The notes: generated by a model not told the origin, from the sequence alone. DNA of 64,000 bases from Ruficoccus sp. ZRK36 (GCF_019603315.1 NZ_CP080649.1:310001-374000), one strand, 5' to 3'. Counted from the first letter of the stretch, positions 43,700-52,694 are shown. Translations and numbers: made by a program.

Positions 43700-44884
43700 T
43701 TAGAAACGCAGGCGACGCATCAGCAGCGGCCACATCATAAGGATCGAGCCGAACATGCCGAGGATGCACAGAGAATAGACCATGACCGGGTTTGACCACC
43801 CAGCCGTTACGATGGCCATGCACATCGCCCCCGCCATGAACGAGGTAAAGATGATCGTCGAGGAGGCCGCGCCGATGTCCTCAGTGACTTGCTCGAGGAT
43901 AACATGGTTACTCAAAGGCCGGCTAATACCGGCGAAGAATGAAAAGCATGCTGCCCCCACCATGAAAAACAGGAAGTGCACATTACCAAGAAGCAGCAGA
44001 AAGACACCCGCCACAAGACCACCGATCAAGCTGCCGAAGATCAACTGCTTGTCGGAGAAATGCTGGAGCAGCCGCGTACAGGCATACGCTCCCGACATCG
44101 AGAGCAGCGGCGCAGCGGCGAACAGGATGGCAAAGGTCGATTCGCTCAGCCCGTACTGGTCCATGTAAACACCCGAAGCGATCCCGACATAGCCCAGCAT
44201 TGGAGCCCCCAGCAGGCACATACTGCTGTTGGCCAAGATGAACTTGCCATTGCGGGTGAGCCGCAGGTAGCGCTTAAGAGCCGCCAGCACGCCGCCTTTC
44301 TCAAGGGACTCTGCACTCTCGCGAAAGTATCGAAAGGCCAGCGTCAGCTGGATAAGCCCGACAACAGCCAGCACCGCGAAGATGACCCGCCAATTCGCCA
44401 CCTTTAGAATCATGGCCCCAATGCTCGGTGCCACCATCGGTGCCACCGAGATGATAATCCCGAGCCATGCCAGCAACTGCTGGCGCGCACGCCCGGTGAA
44501 GCAGTCACGGCAGTAGGCCATCGTCATAGCAGAGGGTGCCGAGGCCGCGATGCCCTGAAGGACACGAAAGATGATCAGTGACACCGGGCCGTTAGCCAGA
44601 GCACAGAGGCCGGAGGTAATGGCAAAGGCCAGCAGCCCGCCCAGCAAGACCGGACGGCGCCCCACCCGATCCGAGAGCGCGCCGAAAAACAGCAGGCTGA
44701 TACTGAACGCCACGAACCACAAGACCAGCGACAGATTGATCTGACTGATCGGCGCCTCCCACTGATCGGCGATATGCGGAATCGCCGCCAGATACATATC
44801 CGTGGACAAGGGGGGCGTCGCACTCAGCAGGGCCAGAAAAAGCACCAGCAGGCGGCGCGGTGGCTGTTCGGTGCGTTCGCTCAC
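43700..44884 (-). CDS. Bcr/CflA-type MFS drug-resistance transporter
   Basis: A 394-residue MFS transporter with 12 predicted helices. LSTDMYLAAIPHIADQW after the first helix and GALSDRVGRRPVLLGG as the loop 2-3 motif A mark the Bcr/CflA (DHA1) group, and VLQGIAASAPSAMTMA is motif C-like. The start is GTG at 44884, whose last two bases overlap the TGA of the adaptor gene (GTGA), so translation is coupled. An MFS pump between the adaptor and the RND pump is an unusual place for it. Confidence 0.93.
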   Translation of the reverse strand: MSERTEQPPRRLLVLFLALLSATPPLSTDMYLAAIPHIADQWEAPISQINLSLVLWFVAFSISLLFFGALSDRVGRRPVLLGGLLAFAITSGLCALANGPVSLIIFRVLQGIAASAPSAMTMAYCRDCFTGRARQQLLAWLGIIISVAPMVAPSIGAMILKVANWRVIFAVLAVVGLIQLTLAFRYFRESAESLEKGGVLAALKRYLRLTRNGKFILANSSMCLLGAPMLGYVGIASGVYMDQYGLSESTFAILFAAAPLLSMSGAYACTRLLQHFSDKQLIFGSLIGGLVAGVFLLLLGNVHFLFFMVGAACFSFFAGISRPLSNHVILEQVTEDIGAASSTIIFTSFMAGAMCMAIVTAGWSNPVMVYSLCILGMFGSILMMWPLLMRRLRF

Positions 44885-46113
44885 CGAGCCTCCTCTTCCT
44901 CAGCCCTGAGCGGGTTGTCGACCTCTGCCACCACGAGCTTCAAGCCCGGCGCAGGCATGGCCAGATTACTGAGGACAAGCCGCTCGCCCTCGGTGAGTCC
45001 CTCGTCGATAATTACCGAGTCATCCCCCATCCACACCGGTGTAATGGGCCGGACCTCCAGAGCATCGTCGCCATCGGCGATCCAGACACGCGACCCCTCG
45101 TGAAAGGTCTCGCGGGGCAGCTCAAAGACATCGCTAAGCTCAGCGCCGTCCATCTCCACTCTCACATAATCACCCAGCAGCAGGACGGGCTTACCCTTAT
45201 TCTCAGGCTGGATGGCGAGAGGGTCCTCTACGGCCACCAGCAGGCGAGCCATACGGCCCTGTGGATCGAGGTCACCAAGCAGGGCGACCACGTAGCCCTC
45301 ACGGTAAACGTCTGTCGTAGAATTCGGATACACGCGGGCCATACTCCCGGCATCCTCTCCCGGCGCCGGTACATTCAGCCAGTGCAGTTGATTCTCGGGG
45401 ATGGCAACCTGCACCCAGTAAACATCCACTCCGGCCAGGACGGCCACCGTGGTCTGCTGGGGCACATAGGAACCCATGTCGGCGTTTTTCTCCAACACGA
45501 TTGCGTTAAAAGGAGCGCGGATACTGGTACGCTCGAGGTCGAGCTTGGCGTCGGCCAGATCAGCCTCGGCAGTGGTGACAGAGGCCTTGGCCTGCTGGAG
45601 CTGAGGCTCACGCAGGGCCAGAGAGGCGTTAGCACCGGAGACGGCGGCGGCCTCTTTGATCAAGTCCCATTCGCGCCGGGCAATGGTCTGGCTACCGTCC
45701 TCGATCGCGAGATCCCCCTGCGCCTGCAGGAGCGCAGCCTCGGCCTGCTGAAGCGCGATCTGGTAGTCACGGTCATCGAGCCGCAGCATCAGCTCGCCCT
45801 TTTCAACGCGGCGACCTTCTGAGAAATGCGAGCCCAGCTCGACGACTTCACCGCTGACCTGCGCCAGGATATTGACCGAGCGCTGCGGGATCAATTCCCC
45901 CATCCCCTCGACGACGACACGTGCGCTCGTGCGCTCCAGTGAGATGACCTCAACATCGGCCTGCATCGGAGCCGGAGGACGGCGCGAGGTTTTCGGGCCA
46001 GTCTCGATGAGGATAAAGGCACCGACAGCGGCCACCAGAGCCACCAGAAAAAGAGCCAGCGTACGCCGCCAGGGGAAGCGGCCAGAGGGACGGGTATCAG
46101 TTGCGTCGGACAT
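44881..46113 (-). CDS. Efflux RND periplasmic adaptor subunit (membrane fusion protein)
   Basis: A 410-residue periplasmic adaptor. An N-terminal membrane anchor (about residues 14-32, TLALFLVALVAAVGAFILI) follows a short cytoplasmic part. Then come the half-lipoyl motif (RVVVEGMGELIPQRSVNILA), a coiled-coil hairpin of about 100 residues (LQQAEAALLQAQGDLAIEDG and on), the other lipoyl half (TSIRAPFNAIVLEKNADMGS) and beta-barrel and membrane-proximal domains. It links the inner-membrane RND pump to an outer-membrane factor. It overlaps the next gene by four bases. Confidence 0.94.
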   Translation of the reverse strand: MSDATDTRPSGRFPWRRTLALFLVALVAAVGAFILIETGPKTSRRPPAPMQADVEVISLERTSARVVVEGMGELIPQRSVNILAQVSGEVVELGSHFSEGRRVEKGELMLRLDDRDYQIALQQAEAALLQAQGDLAIEDGSQTIARREWDLIKEAAAVSGANASLALREPQLQQAKASVTTAEADLADAKLDLERTSIRAPFNAIVLEKNADMGSYVPQQTTVAVLAGVDVYWVQVAIPENQLHWLNVPAPGEDAGSMARVYPNSTTDVYREGYVVALLGDLDPQGRMARLLVAVEDPLAIQPENKGKPVLLLGDYVRVEMDGAELSDVFELPRETFHEGSRVWIADGDDALEVRPITPVWMGDDSVIIDEGLTEGERLVLSNLAMPAPGLKLVVAEVDNPLRAEEEEAR

Positions 46114-46142
46114 GTCAGGACGGGTTTCGATAAAAGATAGTG

Positions 46143-47621
46143 TTATTGGTCAGAGGAAGAATCGCCTTCAAAGACTTCGGCGATGGCGGGAACAAAGGGG
46201 ATGGTGTCCTCGGGGGACAGGATCGGCTCGGGCTGCGGGTTCTCCAGAGGGATGGCTCCACCGAGAGCGAGGTACAGGTCGATCCGTGAGCCGAGGACCT
46301 GCGCCACGGCGTCAATGCGCTCGCGCTGGAGCCCCTGCAGCGTGGACAGGGATGAAATGACATCGAGGTAGTCGGTCTGGCCATTGACGTAGCGCAGCTG
46401 GGCCTCGGAGAACTCCTGCTGAGCGGCCTCCAGCTCAATGTCCAGCGCAGCCAGCGCCTGCTTGTACCAATATTCGTTGGCGAGCGCGTCGCGGACCTCC
46501 TTGTAGGCGGCAAGGACCACCGAGCGGTACTGGAGCATGGCCTGACGGGCAAGTGCCAGCTGACGCTCCACCTCGGCCTGACGCGCACCCGCGTCAAAAA
46601 GCGGCTGAGCCAGCCCCGCGAGGAATGAAGCCGACCATGAGTCGAAAACATCGCTGAAGGCGGCAGCCGCCGTGCTCGCGTCGGCGCTCAAAGATATCTG
46701 CGGCAGGCGGTTGGCCTTAGCCTCCGCGACGTTCCAGCTGGCCGACTCCAGGGACATATAACTGGAGCGCACATCGGGGCGGCGCAGCAAGAGGTCGGCA
46801 GGGACGCCGGTCTGCGGCATCGGCGGCAGGTCGGGCATGGTGTGATCGCCATCCAGCTCATAGGTGCGATCGGCGGGCACCCCCAACAACAGGGAAAGTT
46901 GGTTCTCCAGCAGACGGATGTTACGCTCGGCGTCCGGCAGACGCGCCTCAGCCCCCGCCAGCAGCTGGCGCTGCTGGAGCACATCCAGTGCGCTGGACTG
47001 CGCATTGGCGAAGCGCAGCAGGATCAGTTCAAGCTGGGTGCGGTTGGTCTCGACCTGCTGGTTGAGCAGGCGCATCCCCTCGCGATAGGCCAGCAAGTTC
47101 AACCATGTCGAGGCAATGTCCCCGCTCAAGATCAACGCTGTCGCCTGCACATCATACTCGCTACCAATGGCAAGTGCCTCAGCACTCCTGGAGCCAGCAC
47201 GGATGCGCCCCCACAGGTCCACCTCGTAGCCGATACCGATCCCGAGGCCGATCCCGGTATCCGTCCCCGAGCCCACGCCGTAGGTCCGGGTCTTACTCTA
47301 GGACGCATCTGCATCGAAACCCGGATAGAGGTCCGCACCGGCGATAATGGCCTCGGCCTGCGCCTGACGCAGACGCGCCCAGGCAGACGCGAGATCGAGA
47401 TTCCCGCCCATGCCCTGGTCTTCCAGCTCGTTCAGGTCAGCCCTGGCGAAAGCTGTCCACCACTGGTCTTCCCGGGCGACGGCGGAGACGGTTTCGTCGT
47501 CACCATAACCGGCCGGGAGCGGCTGTGTCGTCTCTGCCGACGGGGTATTGGCAGAGTATTGGCAGCCACCAAAGACGGCGGCTACAGTGAAAGCGACTGA
47601 GATGCTGTAGATTTTATTCAC
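46143..47621 (-). pseudogene. Outer-membrane efflux factor (NodT/OprM type) interrupted by an in-frame amber codon
   Basis: The reading frame from GTG at 47621 encodes a lipoprotein signal (VNKIYSISVAFTVAAVFGGC) and the first 107 residues of an OprM-like factor. A TAG codon at 47298-47300 (context TCC TAG AGT) breaks it, and the same frame then runs on to 46143 with the rest: GYEVDLWGRIRAG, the AAYKEVRDALANEYW helices and the second TolC-like repeat. Read through, it would be about 492 residues, normal for the family. The break lies between two normal segments, LYPGFDADAS and TYGVGSGTD. It may be a true nonsense mutation or a base-call error. The start overlaps the TetR stop by eight bases. 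Confidence 0.85.
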
Positions 47622-48261
47622 GCTCCTGGATCTCCTTTTGCTTTTCATGGATGCCTGCCAAGGCAAAACGCAAGGTATGCTCAATCACCATTTCGACGTC
47701 AAAGGGCTTATGGGCTCGGCGGCGGGTAGCCATCTGCCGAATGGCCCGGTTGAAATTAAAAAACTGAAACAAGGCGATGATTGAGAGGCGGCACAGACCG
47801 CAGTCCTCGTCGGTCGCCTGCTCACCGAGCAGCTCGCGCACGATGCGGATCAAGACGCTTCTCTCATCGCTGACCACCTCGTCAAAGATAAACTCAAGCG
47901 CATCGGTGGGCTCGGCGATCTCTTTGGCGAACATGCGGGGGAAAAGCCCGCCAACGCCCTCGTCAAAGATCCGGCGACAGTGCATGGCCAGATATTGGCG
48001 CAGTTGGTCTTCCGTGGCCAGTCCACCCATATCGGGGAGAGGATGCTTCTCCTGCGCCTGCCCATAGGCATGGCACAGCGCCTCCCGATAGAGCCCGGCC
48101 TTATCCCGGAAGTGGTAGTTCGCGGCAGCCTGATTAGCACCGGCCTCCTGACAAATCTGAGCCAGCGTCGCCCGCTTGTACCCGTGCAGGGCAAAGCACT
48201 CGGCCGCCGCCTGTAGCAGGCGCACCCGGGTTTCTCCATTTTTCTTTACCAACTGGCTCAT
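47614..48261 (-). CDS. TetR family repressor of the efflux operon (CecR-like)
   Basis: A 215-residue repressor with the N-terminal HTH: TRVRLLQAAAECFALHGYKR, then TLAQICQEAGANQAAANYHF with the recognition helix. The C-terminal ligand domain has QLRQYLAMHCRRIFDEG and FPRMFAKEIAEPTDAL, like the CecR/DUF1956 group. It is the first gene of an operon with an outer-membrane factor, adaptor, MFS and RND pumps. By family knowledge it represses this operon until a drug binds it. Three tandem 13-base repeats stand in its own promoter region. Confidence 0.93.
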   Translation of the reverse strand: MSQLVKKNGETRVRLLQAAAECFALHGYKRATLAQICQEAGANQAAANYHFRDKAGLYREALCHAYGQAQEKHPLPDMGGLATEDQLRQYLAMHCRRIFDEGVGGLFPRMFAKEIAEPTDALEFIFDEVVSDERSVLIRIVRELLGEQATDEDCGLCRLSIIALFQFFNFNRAIRQMATRRRAHKPFDVEMVIEHTLRFALAGIHEKQKEIQERE

Positions 48262-48283
48262 GAACGAACCATAAAACGACAGA

Positions 48284-48322
48284 TTCGAACAAAAGTTTCA
48301 AACAAACACTTCAAATAAATAT
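48284..48322. promoter_or_regulatory. Three tandem 13-base repeats upstream of the TetR gene
   Basis: TTCGAACAAAAGT (48284), TTCAAACAAACAC (48297) and TTCAAATAAATAT (48310) follow each other head to tail with an exact 13-base period and no gap. They end 23 bases before the TetR start on the minus strand and are the likely operator or promoter zone. Confidence 0.55.
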
Positions 48323-48499
48323 TTTAATAATAAAAGCCGACGAATCGCGTAAGCAAAGCTATTACCCCTCGACGGCCATGCTTAAATCTAGCCCCTTCGG
48401 CCCCTGGCCGCTGGACACGCCCCTGCCCCACGGCACAGACTGTGCCCAGCTGGCGGAAATCGTCTGCCCAAATATCCACACAGAGAAAAACAACGACCG

Positions 48500-48877
48500 A
48501 TGAAAACGATACCCGAAGCGATCCTGAAAGCCTGGGACGAAGAACGAGAAGGCTTCTGCATCCTCACAACCGCCACCCCGGACGGCGAACCCAACGCCAT
48601 CTACGTGGGCATCGTCGGGCACTGCCCCGAAGGCTTCTTCATCGCCAACAACTACTTCCACAAGACGCTGGCCAACCTGGAAGCCAACCCGAAGGCCTCG
48701 CTGCTGTTCATCACCAAGGAGCGCAAAGCCTACCAGATCAAGGGTACGATCTCGTTCCTGACGGAAGGCCCCGTCTACGACGCCATGAAGGCCGCCAACA
48801 AGCCCGAGTACCCCGGCCACTCTGCTGCGCTCCTCAGCGTTGAGACCATCTACAGCGGCGCCGAGCAACTCGTCTAG
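48500..48877 (+). CDS. Pyridoxamine 5'-phosphate oxidase-like (FMN-binding split barrel) protein
   Basis: A 125-residue protein of the split-barrel flavin family. GFCILTTATPDGEPNAIYVG is the first strand pair, FFIANNYFHKTLANLEANPK the FMN-phosphate region and ASLLFITKERKAYQIKGTI the next strands. Such short members bind FMN or F420 or act as general stress proteins; no clear catalytic call can be made. It is convergent with the sigma factor gene, and a terminator stands between them. Confidence 0.85.
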   Translation: MKTIPEAILKAWDEEREGFCILTTATPDGEPNAIYVGIVGHCPEGFFIANNYFHKTLANLEANPKASLLFITKERKAYQIKGTISFLTEGPVYDAMKAANKPEYPGHSAALLSVETIYSGAEQLV

Positions 48878-48906
48878 GCGAAGCCGTACACCATCCGTTT
48901 ACAAAA

Positions 48907-48938
48907 AAACCCGGACGCCATAAGCGCCCGGGTTCTAT
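48907..48938 (-). terminator. Terminator between the flavin-fold gene and the sigma factor gene
   Basis: AACCCGGACGC pairs with GCGCCCGGGTT with one mismatch. Seven T follow on the minus strand, so it mainly ends the sigma factor gene; the plus side has only TTCT. Confidence 0.88.
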
Positions 48939-48968
48939 TGCTGCTGTTCGTTGACCTCTTGAAAAAGT

Positions 48969-49718
48969 TTACTTAACGCGCTGAATCAGGCGGCGAAGCG
49001 TACCCAAAGCCTGCGTGTGAATCTGGCAGATACGGGCCTCCGAGACGCCGAAGACCTCGGCGATTTCCGCCAGGCGCATACCTTCGTGGTAGTACATGGC
49101 GAGCACCTTGCGCTGACGCTCAGGCAGCTCCTCGATCAACTCGACCATCATCTCGATGTACTCGCTCTTCTCAAGGTCTTCGTAGCAAGGGCGGCTATTC
49201 TGGTCGGCAATCGCCTCATGCAGGGTCGCTTCAGTGTCTTCATCCTGACCACCGGCCCCATCGAGCGAGACCAGAACGATCGGGCGAGCCTTCTGCTGAT
49301 AGCGCTCAAGCTCAGCCATCGTCAGGCCCATGGCATCAGCGACTTCGGCATCCTGAGGAGCGCGACCCAGCTTCTGCTCAAGCTCTTCGACCACCTTGCT
49401 CAGCTCACGCACCTTGGCGCGGCGCGTACGCGGCAGAGAGTCCATGCGGCGCAGCTCATCGAGAATGGCCCCGCGGATGCGGAGGGAGGCGTAGGCCTTA
49501 AAGGTACCGGATTGCTCGGGGTCGAACTTCTGGACCGCGGCGACCAGGCCTGTAACCCCGACGCTGTGCAGTTCCTCAAAGTCGGCACAGCGAGGCAGGT
49601 ACGAAAGCATGCTCTTAACCACGGTGTTCACTAACGGGTAGTGTTCCTCAAGCAACTCATGCTGGCAGTTATCCAGTTTGCGAGGCTCGGGCTTGCGGAC
49701 AGTGGTTTCAGATTTCAT
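48969..49718 (-). CDS. FliA/WhiG-type RNA polymerase sigma factor
   Basis: A 249-residue sigma-28 family factor. Region 2 is intact (YPLVNTVVKSMLSYLP, then FEELHSVGVTGLVAAVQKFD, and the AYASLRIRGAILDELRRMDS helix). Region 3 has RAKVRELSKVVEELEQKLGR and ADAMGLTMAELERYQ. Region 4 has LPERQRKVLAMYYHEGMRLA and IAEVFGVSEARICQIHTQAL. By family it may drive flagellar or other late genes. No flagellar or chemotaxis genes are in the window and no anti-sigma factor is adjacent. The gene stands alone behind a long AT-rich leader. Confidence 0.9.
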   Translation of the reverse strand: MKSETTVRKPEPRKLDNCQHELLEEHYPLVNTVVKSMLSYLPRCADFEELHSVGVTGLVAAVQKFDPEQSGTFKAYASLRIRGAILDELRRMDSLPRTRRAKVRELSKVVEELEQKLGRAPQDAEVADAMGLTMAELERYQQKARPIVLVSLDGAGGQDEDTEATLHEAIADQNSRPCYEDLEKSEYIEMMVELIEELPERQRKVLAMYYHEGMRLAEIAEVFGVSEARICQIHTQALGTLRRLIQRVK

Positions 49719-50080
49719 GGGTGGTGTTGGTAATGTCGTTTTCGCTATGCCCTATTTATACCACGCCCCGTGCCAACAACACAAACACACACACAAGTAG
49801 TTGATTTAGAATGTTATAAAAAATATTAAAATTTTCAACCCCAAAGCCCAGCCCCAAATCGCAATGCATAATCACTGCAAAATATAACCAAAATCATGCA
49901 TTTGCATTCCTTAAAATAGAGTAATAACCCTTTATCACTGGGGGATTCCCAAATACACAAGAGCCATTTAACCCTACTCCTCCACCCAGCAAAAAACCCG
50001 CCCCCAGACAGGGACGGGCTGAAATCTACAGGCCTTACTTAAGTTGGATAATAGCCGGACAAATGCACCAGTGCCGGCAC
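49719..50080. other. AT-rich gap between the sigma factor and pqiC-like genes
   Basis: About 360 bases. The first 250 are much richer in A and T than the surroundings and hold the sigma factor promoter, e.g. TTATAAAAAATATTAAAA near 49815. The rest holds the terminator at 49991 for the gene at 50081. I see no open reading frame or RNA gene. Confidence 0.5.
49991..50020 (-). terminator. Terminator of the mla operon
   Basis: On the minus strand AGCCCGTCCC and GGGGGCGGG form a stem with a short loop, followed by six T. It lies about 60 bases after the last gene of the operon. Confidence 0.82.
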
Positions 50081-50827
50081 CTACTCCGTGGAGATGGTGC
50101 GGTAGTGCGATTTGAGCATGCCCTTACCGGCATCAGCGGTATCGTCCTTACCGGGCATTGTCGCGCTGTCCTCCTTAGACTTACCATCATCACCAGAGCC
50201 CTCTGCCTGGCTATCGAGCTTCTTGATCTCGGAGGCGATGTCCCTACTCAGGCGAATAAGCGTCTGACTCTCGGCCTTTACGATATCATCAAAGTTCTGC
50301 GTATTACCGGCGATGGGCTGAGTATAGGTGACCTCGCTGACAGCGACGGTCTCGCGGTCGCCCCCATCAAGCCGCTCGATGCGGTAGACCGCACGCAGCA
50401 CAACCTCATTCCGGTAGGTGTATGCGCCAAACTCCTGGACGATGACCTGGACGTTGTAATCACGCGGGAAGGTCTGCATCCACGGGAAAGCCGATACCTT
50501 ACCCGGTCCCATGAGGACGAGCAGGTTGCGCCGGATCGTCTCGCCAATGCCCTGAGACAGGGGCTCGCTCCAGCGATTAAACTCGTTGTACTTAACTTCG
50601 TTGGGAGCGGTATAGATAACCATCTGGGGGCGATCCAGGGTCGAGGGGATCTGCACTCGCGTCAGGCCGACACTGGGCGGCTCCCCCTCAAAGGAGACCG
50701 CCTCGCTGCCCTCGGGCATAGGCGTGAGCACGTAGAAGCGCGACGGCGAGGAAGAATCGCCGATGGAACAGCCGCCCAACGCGAGCAGGCTGACAAACAA
50801 AAGCGGAGCAAGGATGATGTTACGCAT
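50081..50827 (-). CDS. PqiC-like ABC transport auxiliary lipoprotein
   Basis: A 248-residue lipoprotein. The signal MRNIILAPLLFVSLLALGGC carries a lipobox (LGGC). The mature domain (FYVLTPMP, then GLTRVQIPSTLDRPQMVIYT and FNRWSEPLSQGIGETIRRNL) matches the PqiC family. It sits in the outer membrane and partners with MCE proteins. A charged, low-complexity tail of about 40 residues (SQAEGSGDDGKSKEDS and on) follows. It is the last gene of the mla/MCE operon. Confidence 0.9.
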   Translation of the reverse strand: MRNIILAPLLFVSLLALGGCSIGDSSSPSRFYVLTPMPEGSEAVSFEGEPPSVGLTRVQIPSTLDRPQMVIYTAPNEVKYNEFNRWSEPLSQGIGETIRRNLLVLMGPGKVSAFPWMQTFPRDYNVQVIVQEFGAYTYRNEVVLRAVYRIERLDGGDRETVAVSEVTYTQPIAGNTQNFDDIVKAESQTLIRLSRDIASEIKKLDSQAEGSGDDGKSKEDSATMPGKDDTADAGKGMLKSHYRTISTE

Positions 50828-50844
50828 GATAAATAATCTGAGGA

Positions 50845-51861
50845 TTAGTTCTCCTGTTTACCGATCAACAGTGCGCTGGGGTTGCGCTCCAGATAGTCGG
50901 CCAGCACACGGATAGAGCGCATGGCCTCGCTCATCTCGAAGAGAGAGCTTTCGAGCTGATAGCGCAGCGGTGATTCCGGCTCTATCATATTGTTCAGGTT
51001 CCCGGTCAGGCTATCGATACGCGTCAGCGTCGTCCGGGCACCATCGAGAGTGAGCTTGAGGTCGGCGATGACCCCGTCGAGGTCCTTATCCAGCATGGCG
51101 ATAAACTGGCGCCCGTCAGCGAGAGTCTTGTTCAGATTACCCGACAGGCTCTTGAGCTCCGGATCAGAAGTGATCGCGTCGAGATTATCGAGCAGGGCGA
51201 CCGCCTTGTCGTTAATTTCCTTAAACTGGATCTGGGCTACACCGTCATCGAGCCGGGTCAGAATATCGTTCGTCTTTTCACCGATGCCCTGAAAGTCGAT
51301 CTTACTGATTTTATCGACCATAGTGGTGACCTTCTTGATCACTTCGGTCAAACCGGAGGAAACGGTCGGAATCTCCTTATACTCGTACTCACCGGACTCC
51401 GGGTCGCGCTGCTGCACGTAGTAGGCAGGCCCGGCATTCGGGTCGTAGTCCAGCTCGATAAAGAGCATACCCGTGACAAAGCTGGCCTGCTGGAGCTGGC
51501 CGCGCAGCCCGAGGATGTCGACCTGCTCCTGAAATATCTTGTCGTCACTGAGATCTACGTCCACGCCGAGCGTGTTTTTGAGCCGATCGATGTCGATCTG
51601 GATAAAGACCGGAACGTGCGGCGACTCGTCATCCTGATTGAAGCGGATGCGAATCTGAGTGACCTGGCCGATGCGTACGCCCTTGAACTTGACGGGCGCG
51701 CCGACCTCCAGGCCGTTAATGGAGTCCTCGAAGTACAGGATGAAGGTCTCGGTCTTACGGAAGATGGTGCCCGAGCCGAAAATGACCAACGAGACGACTG
51801 CCAGAACGACGGCCCCCACCACGAACATGCCGATGGCGGCAGGATTGGCTTTTTTGCTCAT
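50845..51861 (-). CDS. MlaD-like MCE domain protein
   Basis: A 338-residue periplasmic protein. An N-terminal membrane anchor (AAIGMFVVGAVVLAVVSLVI) precedes the MCE domain (YFEDSINGLEVGAPVKFKGV, then RIGQVTQIRIRF). A second beta part and a long C-terminal helical region (about 190-310) follow, as in PqiB/MlaD-type proteins that form hexameric rings carrying phospholipids. It follows mlaF by 59 bases and precedes the lipoprotein gene by 17. Confidence 0.93.
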   Translation of the reverse strand: MSKKANPAAIGMFVVGAVVLAVVSLVIFGSGTIFRKTETFILYFEDSINGLEVGAPVKFKGVRIGQVTQIRIRFNQDDESPHVPVFIQIDIDRLKNTLGVDVDLSDDKIFQEQVDILGLRGQLQQASFVTGMLFIELDYDPNAGPAYYVQQRDPESGEYEYKEIPTVSSGLTEVIKKVTTMVDKISKIDFQGIGEKTNDILTRLDDGVAQIQFKEINDKAVALLDNLDAITSDPELKSLSGNLNKTLADGRQFIAMLDKDLDGVIADLKLTLDGARTTLTRIDSLTGNLNNMIEPESPLRYQLESSLFEMSEAMRSIRVLADYLERNPSALLIGKQEN

Positions 51862-51920
51862 ACGGTATATTAGGAAGTTAGCGGATTAGGTAAGTTGGGC
51901 AATGGCTTTTTTAGCGGGGC

Positions 51921-52694
51921 TCAGAGGATTTGAGGAACCTCCTCCTCGCCACGACGCAGGAAGGTGCGCACGGCCATGTTCTCGGTCTGATCCCGCAAGT
52001 CATGCGGGTTACCAATGGCTCCCTGGCGCCGCGTGGCGGCGTCGAGGAAGATCGCCTTGTCGGCAATCGCGAAAATACTGGCCAGCTCGTGGGTCACGAC
52101 CACGACGGTCGCCCCGAGGCTATCACGCAGCTCCAGGATCAAGTCGTCCAGGCGGCGCGAGCTAATCGGGTCGAGACCGGCGGAGGGCTCATCGAAGAAG
52201 AGCACATCGGGGTCCAGGGCCATCGCGCGCGCCAGGCCGGCACGCTTGCGCATCCCGCCGCTGATCTCGGACGGGTAAAAGTCTTCGAAACCGCGTAAGC
52301 CCACCAGCGACAGCTTGAAGGTGGCAATGTCGCGGATCTCCTTCTGGGAAAGCTTGGTAAACTCGCCCAGGGGCAGGCCGACGTTTTCCGCCAGCGTCAT
52401 GGAGCTCCACAGCGCCCCGCCCTGGTAGAGGACCCCGAACTTCTGGAGCATGAGCAGCTTCTGCTCGTCCTCGGCGTGGTTAAAGTTCTCCCCGTCGTAG
52501 AAGATATCGCCTTTGGCCGGGTCTTTGAGGCCGATCAGGTGCTTGAGGAGCGTGCTCTTACCGCAGCCCGAACCGCCCATGATCACGAAAACCTCGCCCT
52601 TTTTGATCTCAAAATTGAGGTCCTGCATGACCACAAATGAACCGTAGGCCATGGTCAGATTCTCGACTTTGATCTTTGCGGGGTCTTCGCTCAT
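51921..52694 (-). CDS. MlaF-like ABC transporter ATP-binding protein
   Basis: A 257-residue ATPase. Walker A is GGSGCGKSTLL (about residues 36-46), the signature EISGGMRKRAGLARAMALDP lies near 146, and Walker B is VLFFDEPSAGLDP. These features fit the Mla/Ttg2A group that drives phospholipid transport. Its start overlaps the stop of the permease gene by four bases. The C-terminal part (RQGAIGNPHDLRDQ) is the usual end of this family. Confidence 0.94.
   Translation of the reverse strand: MSEDPAKIKVENLTMAYGSFVVMQDLNFEIKKGEVFVIMGGSGCGKSTLLKHLIGLKDPAKGDIFYDGENFNHAEDEQKLLMLQKFGVLYQGGALWSSMTLAENVGLPLGEFTKLSQKEIRDIATFKLSLVGLRGFEDFYPSEISGGMRKRAGLARAMALDPDVLFFDEPSAGLDPISSRRLDDLILELRDSLGATVVVVTHELASIFAIADKAIFLDAATRRQGAIGNPHDLRDQTENMAVRTFLRRGEEEVPQIL

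Noticed and set aside
47298-47300. TAG in the outer-membrane factor as a recoded sense codon
   Set aside because: TAG ends several intact genes here at the expected place, and no tRNA or release-factor hint is in the window.
48284-48322. The 13-base repeats as a replication-type iteron array or a CRISPR
   Set aside because: There are only three short units without spacers, they sit in front of a regulator gene, and no Rep or Cas gene is near.
49719-49990. AT-rich stretch as a replication origin or small RNA gene
   Set aside because: I saw no DnaA-box cluster, no dnaA/dnaN neighbour and no clear hairpin-plus-T-run inside it.
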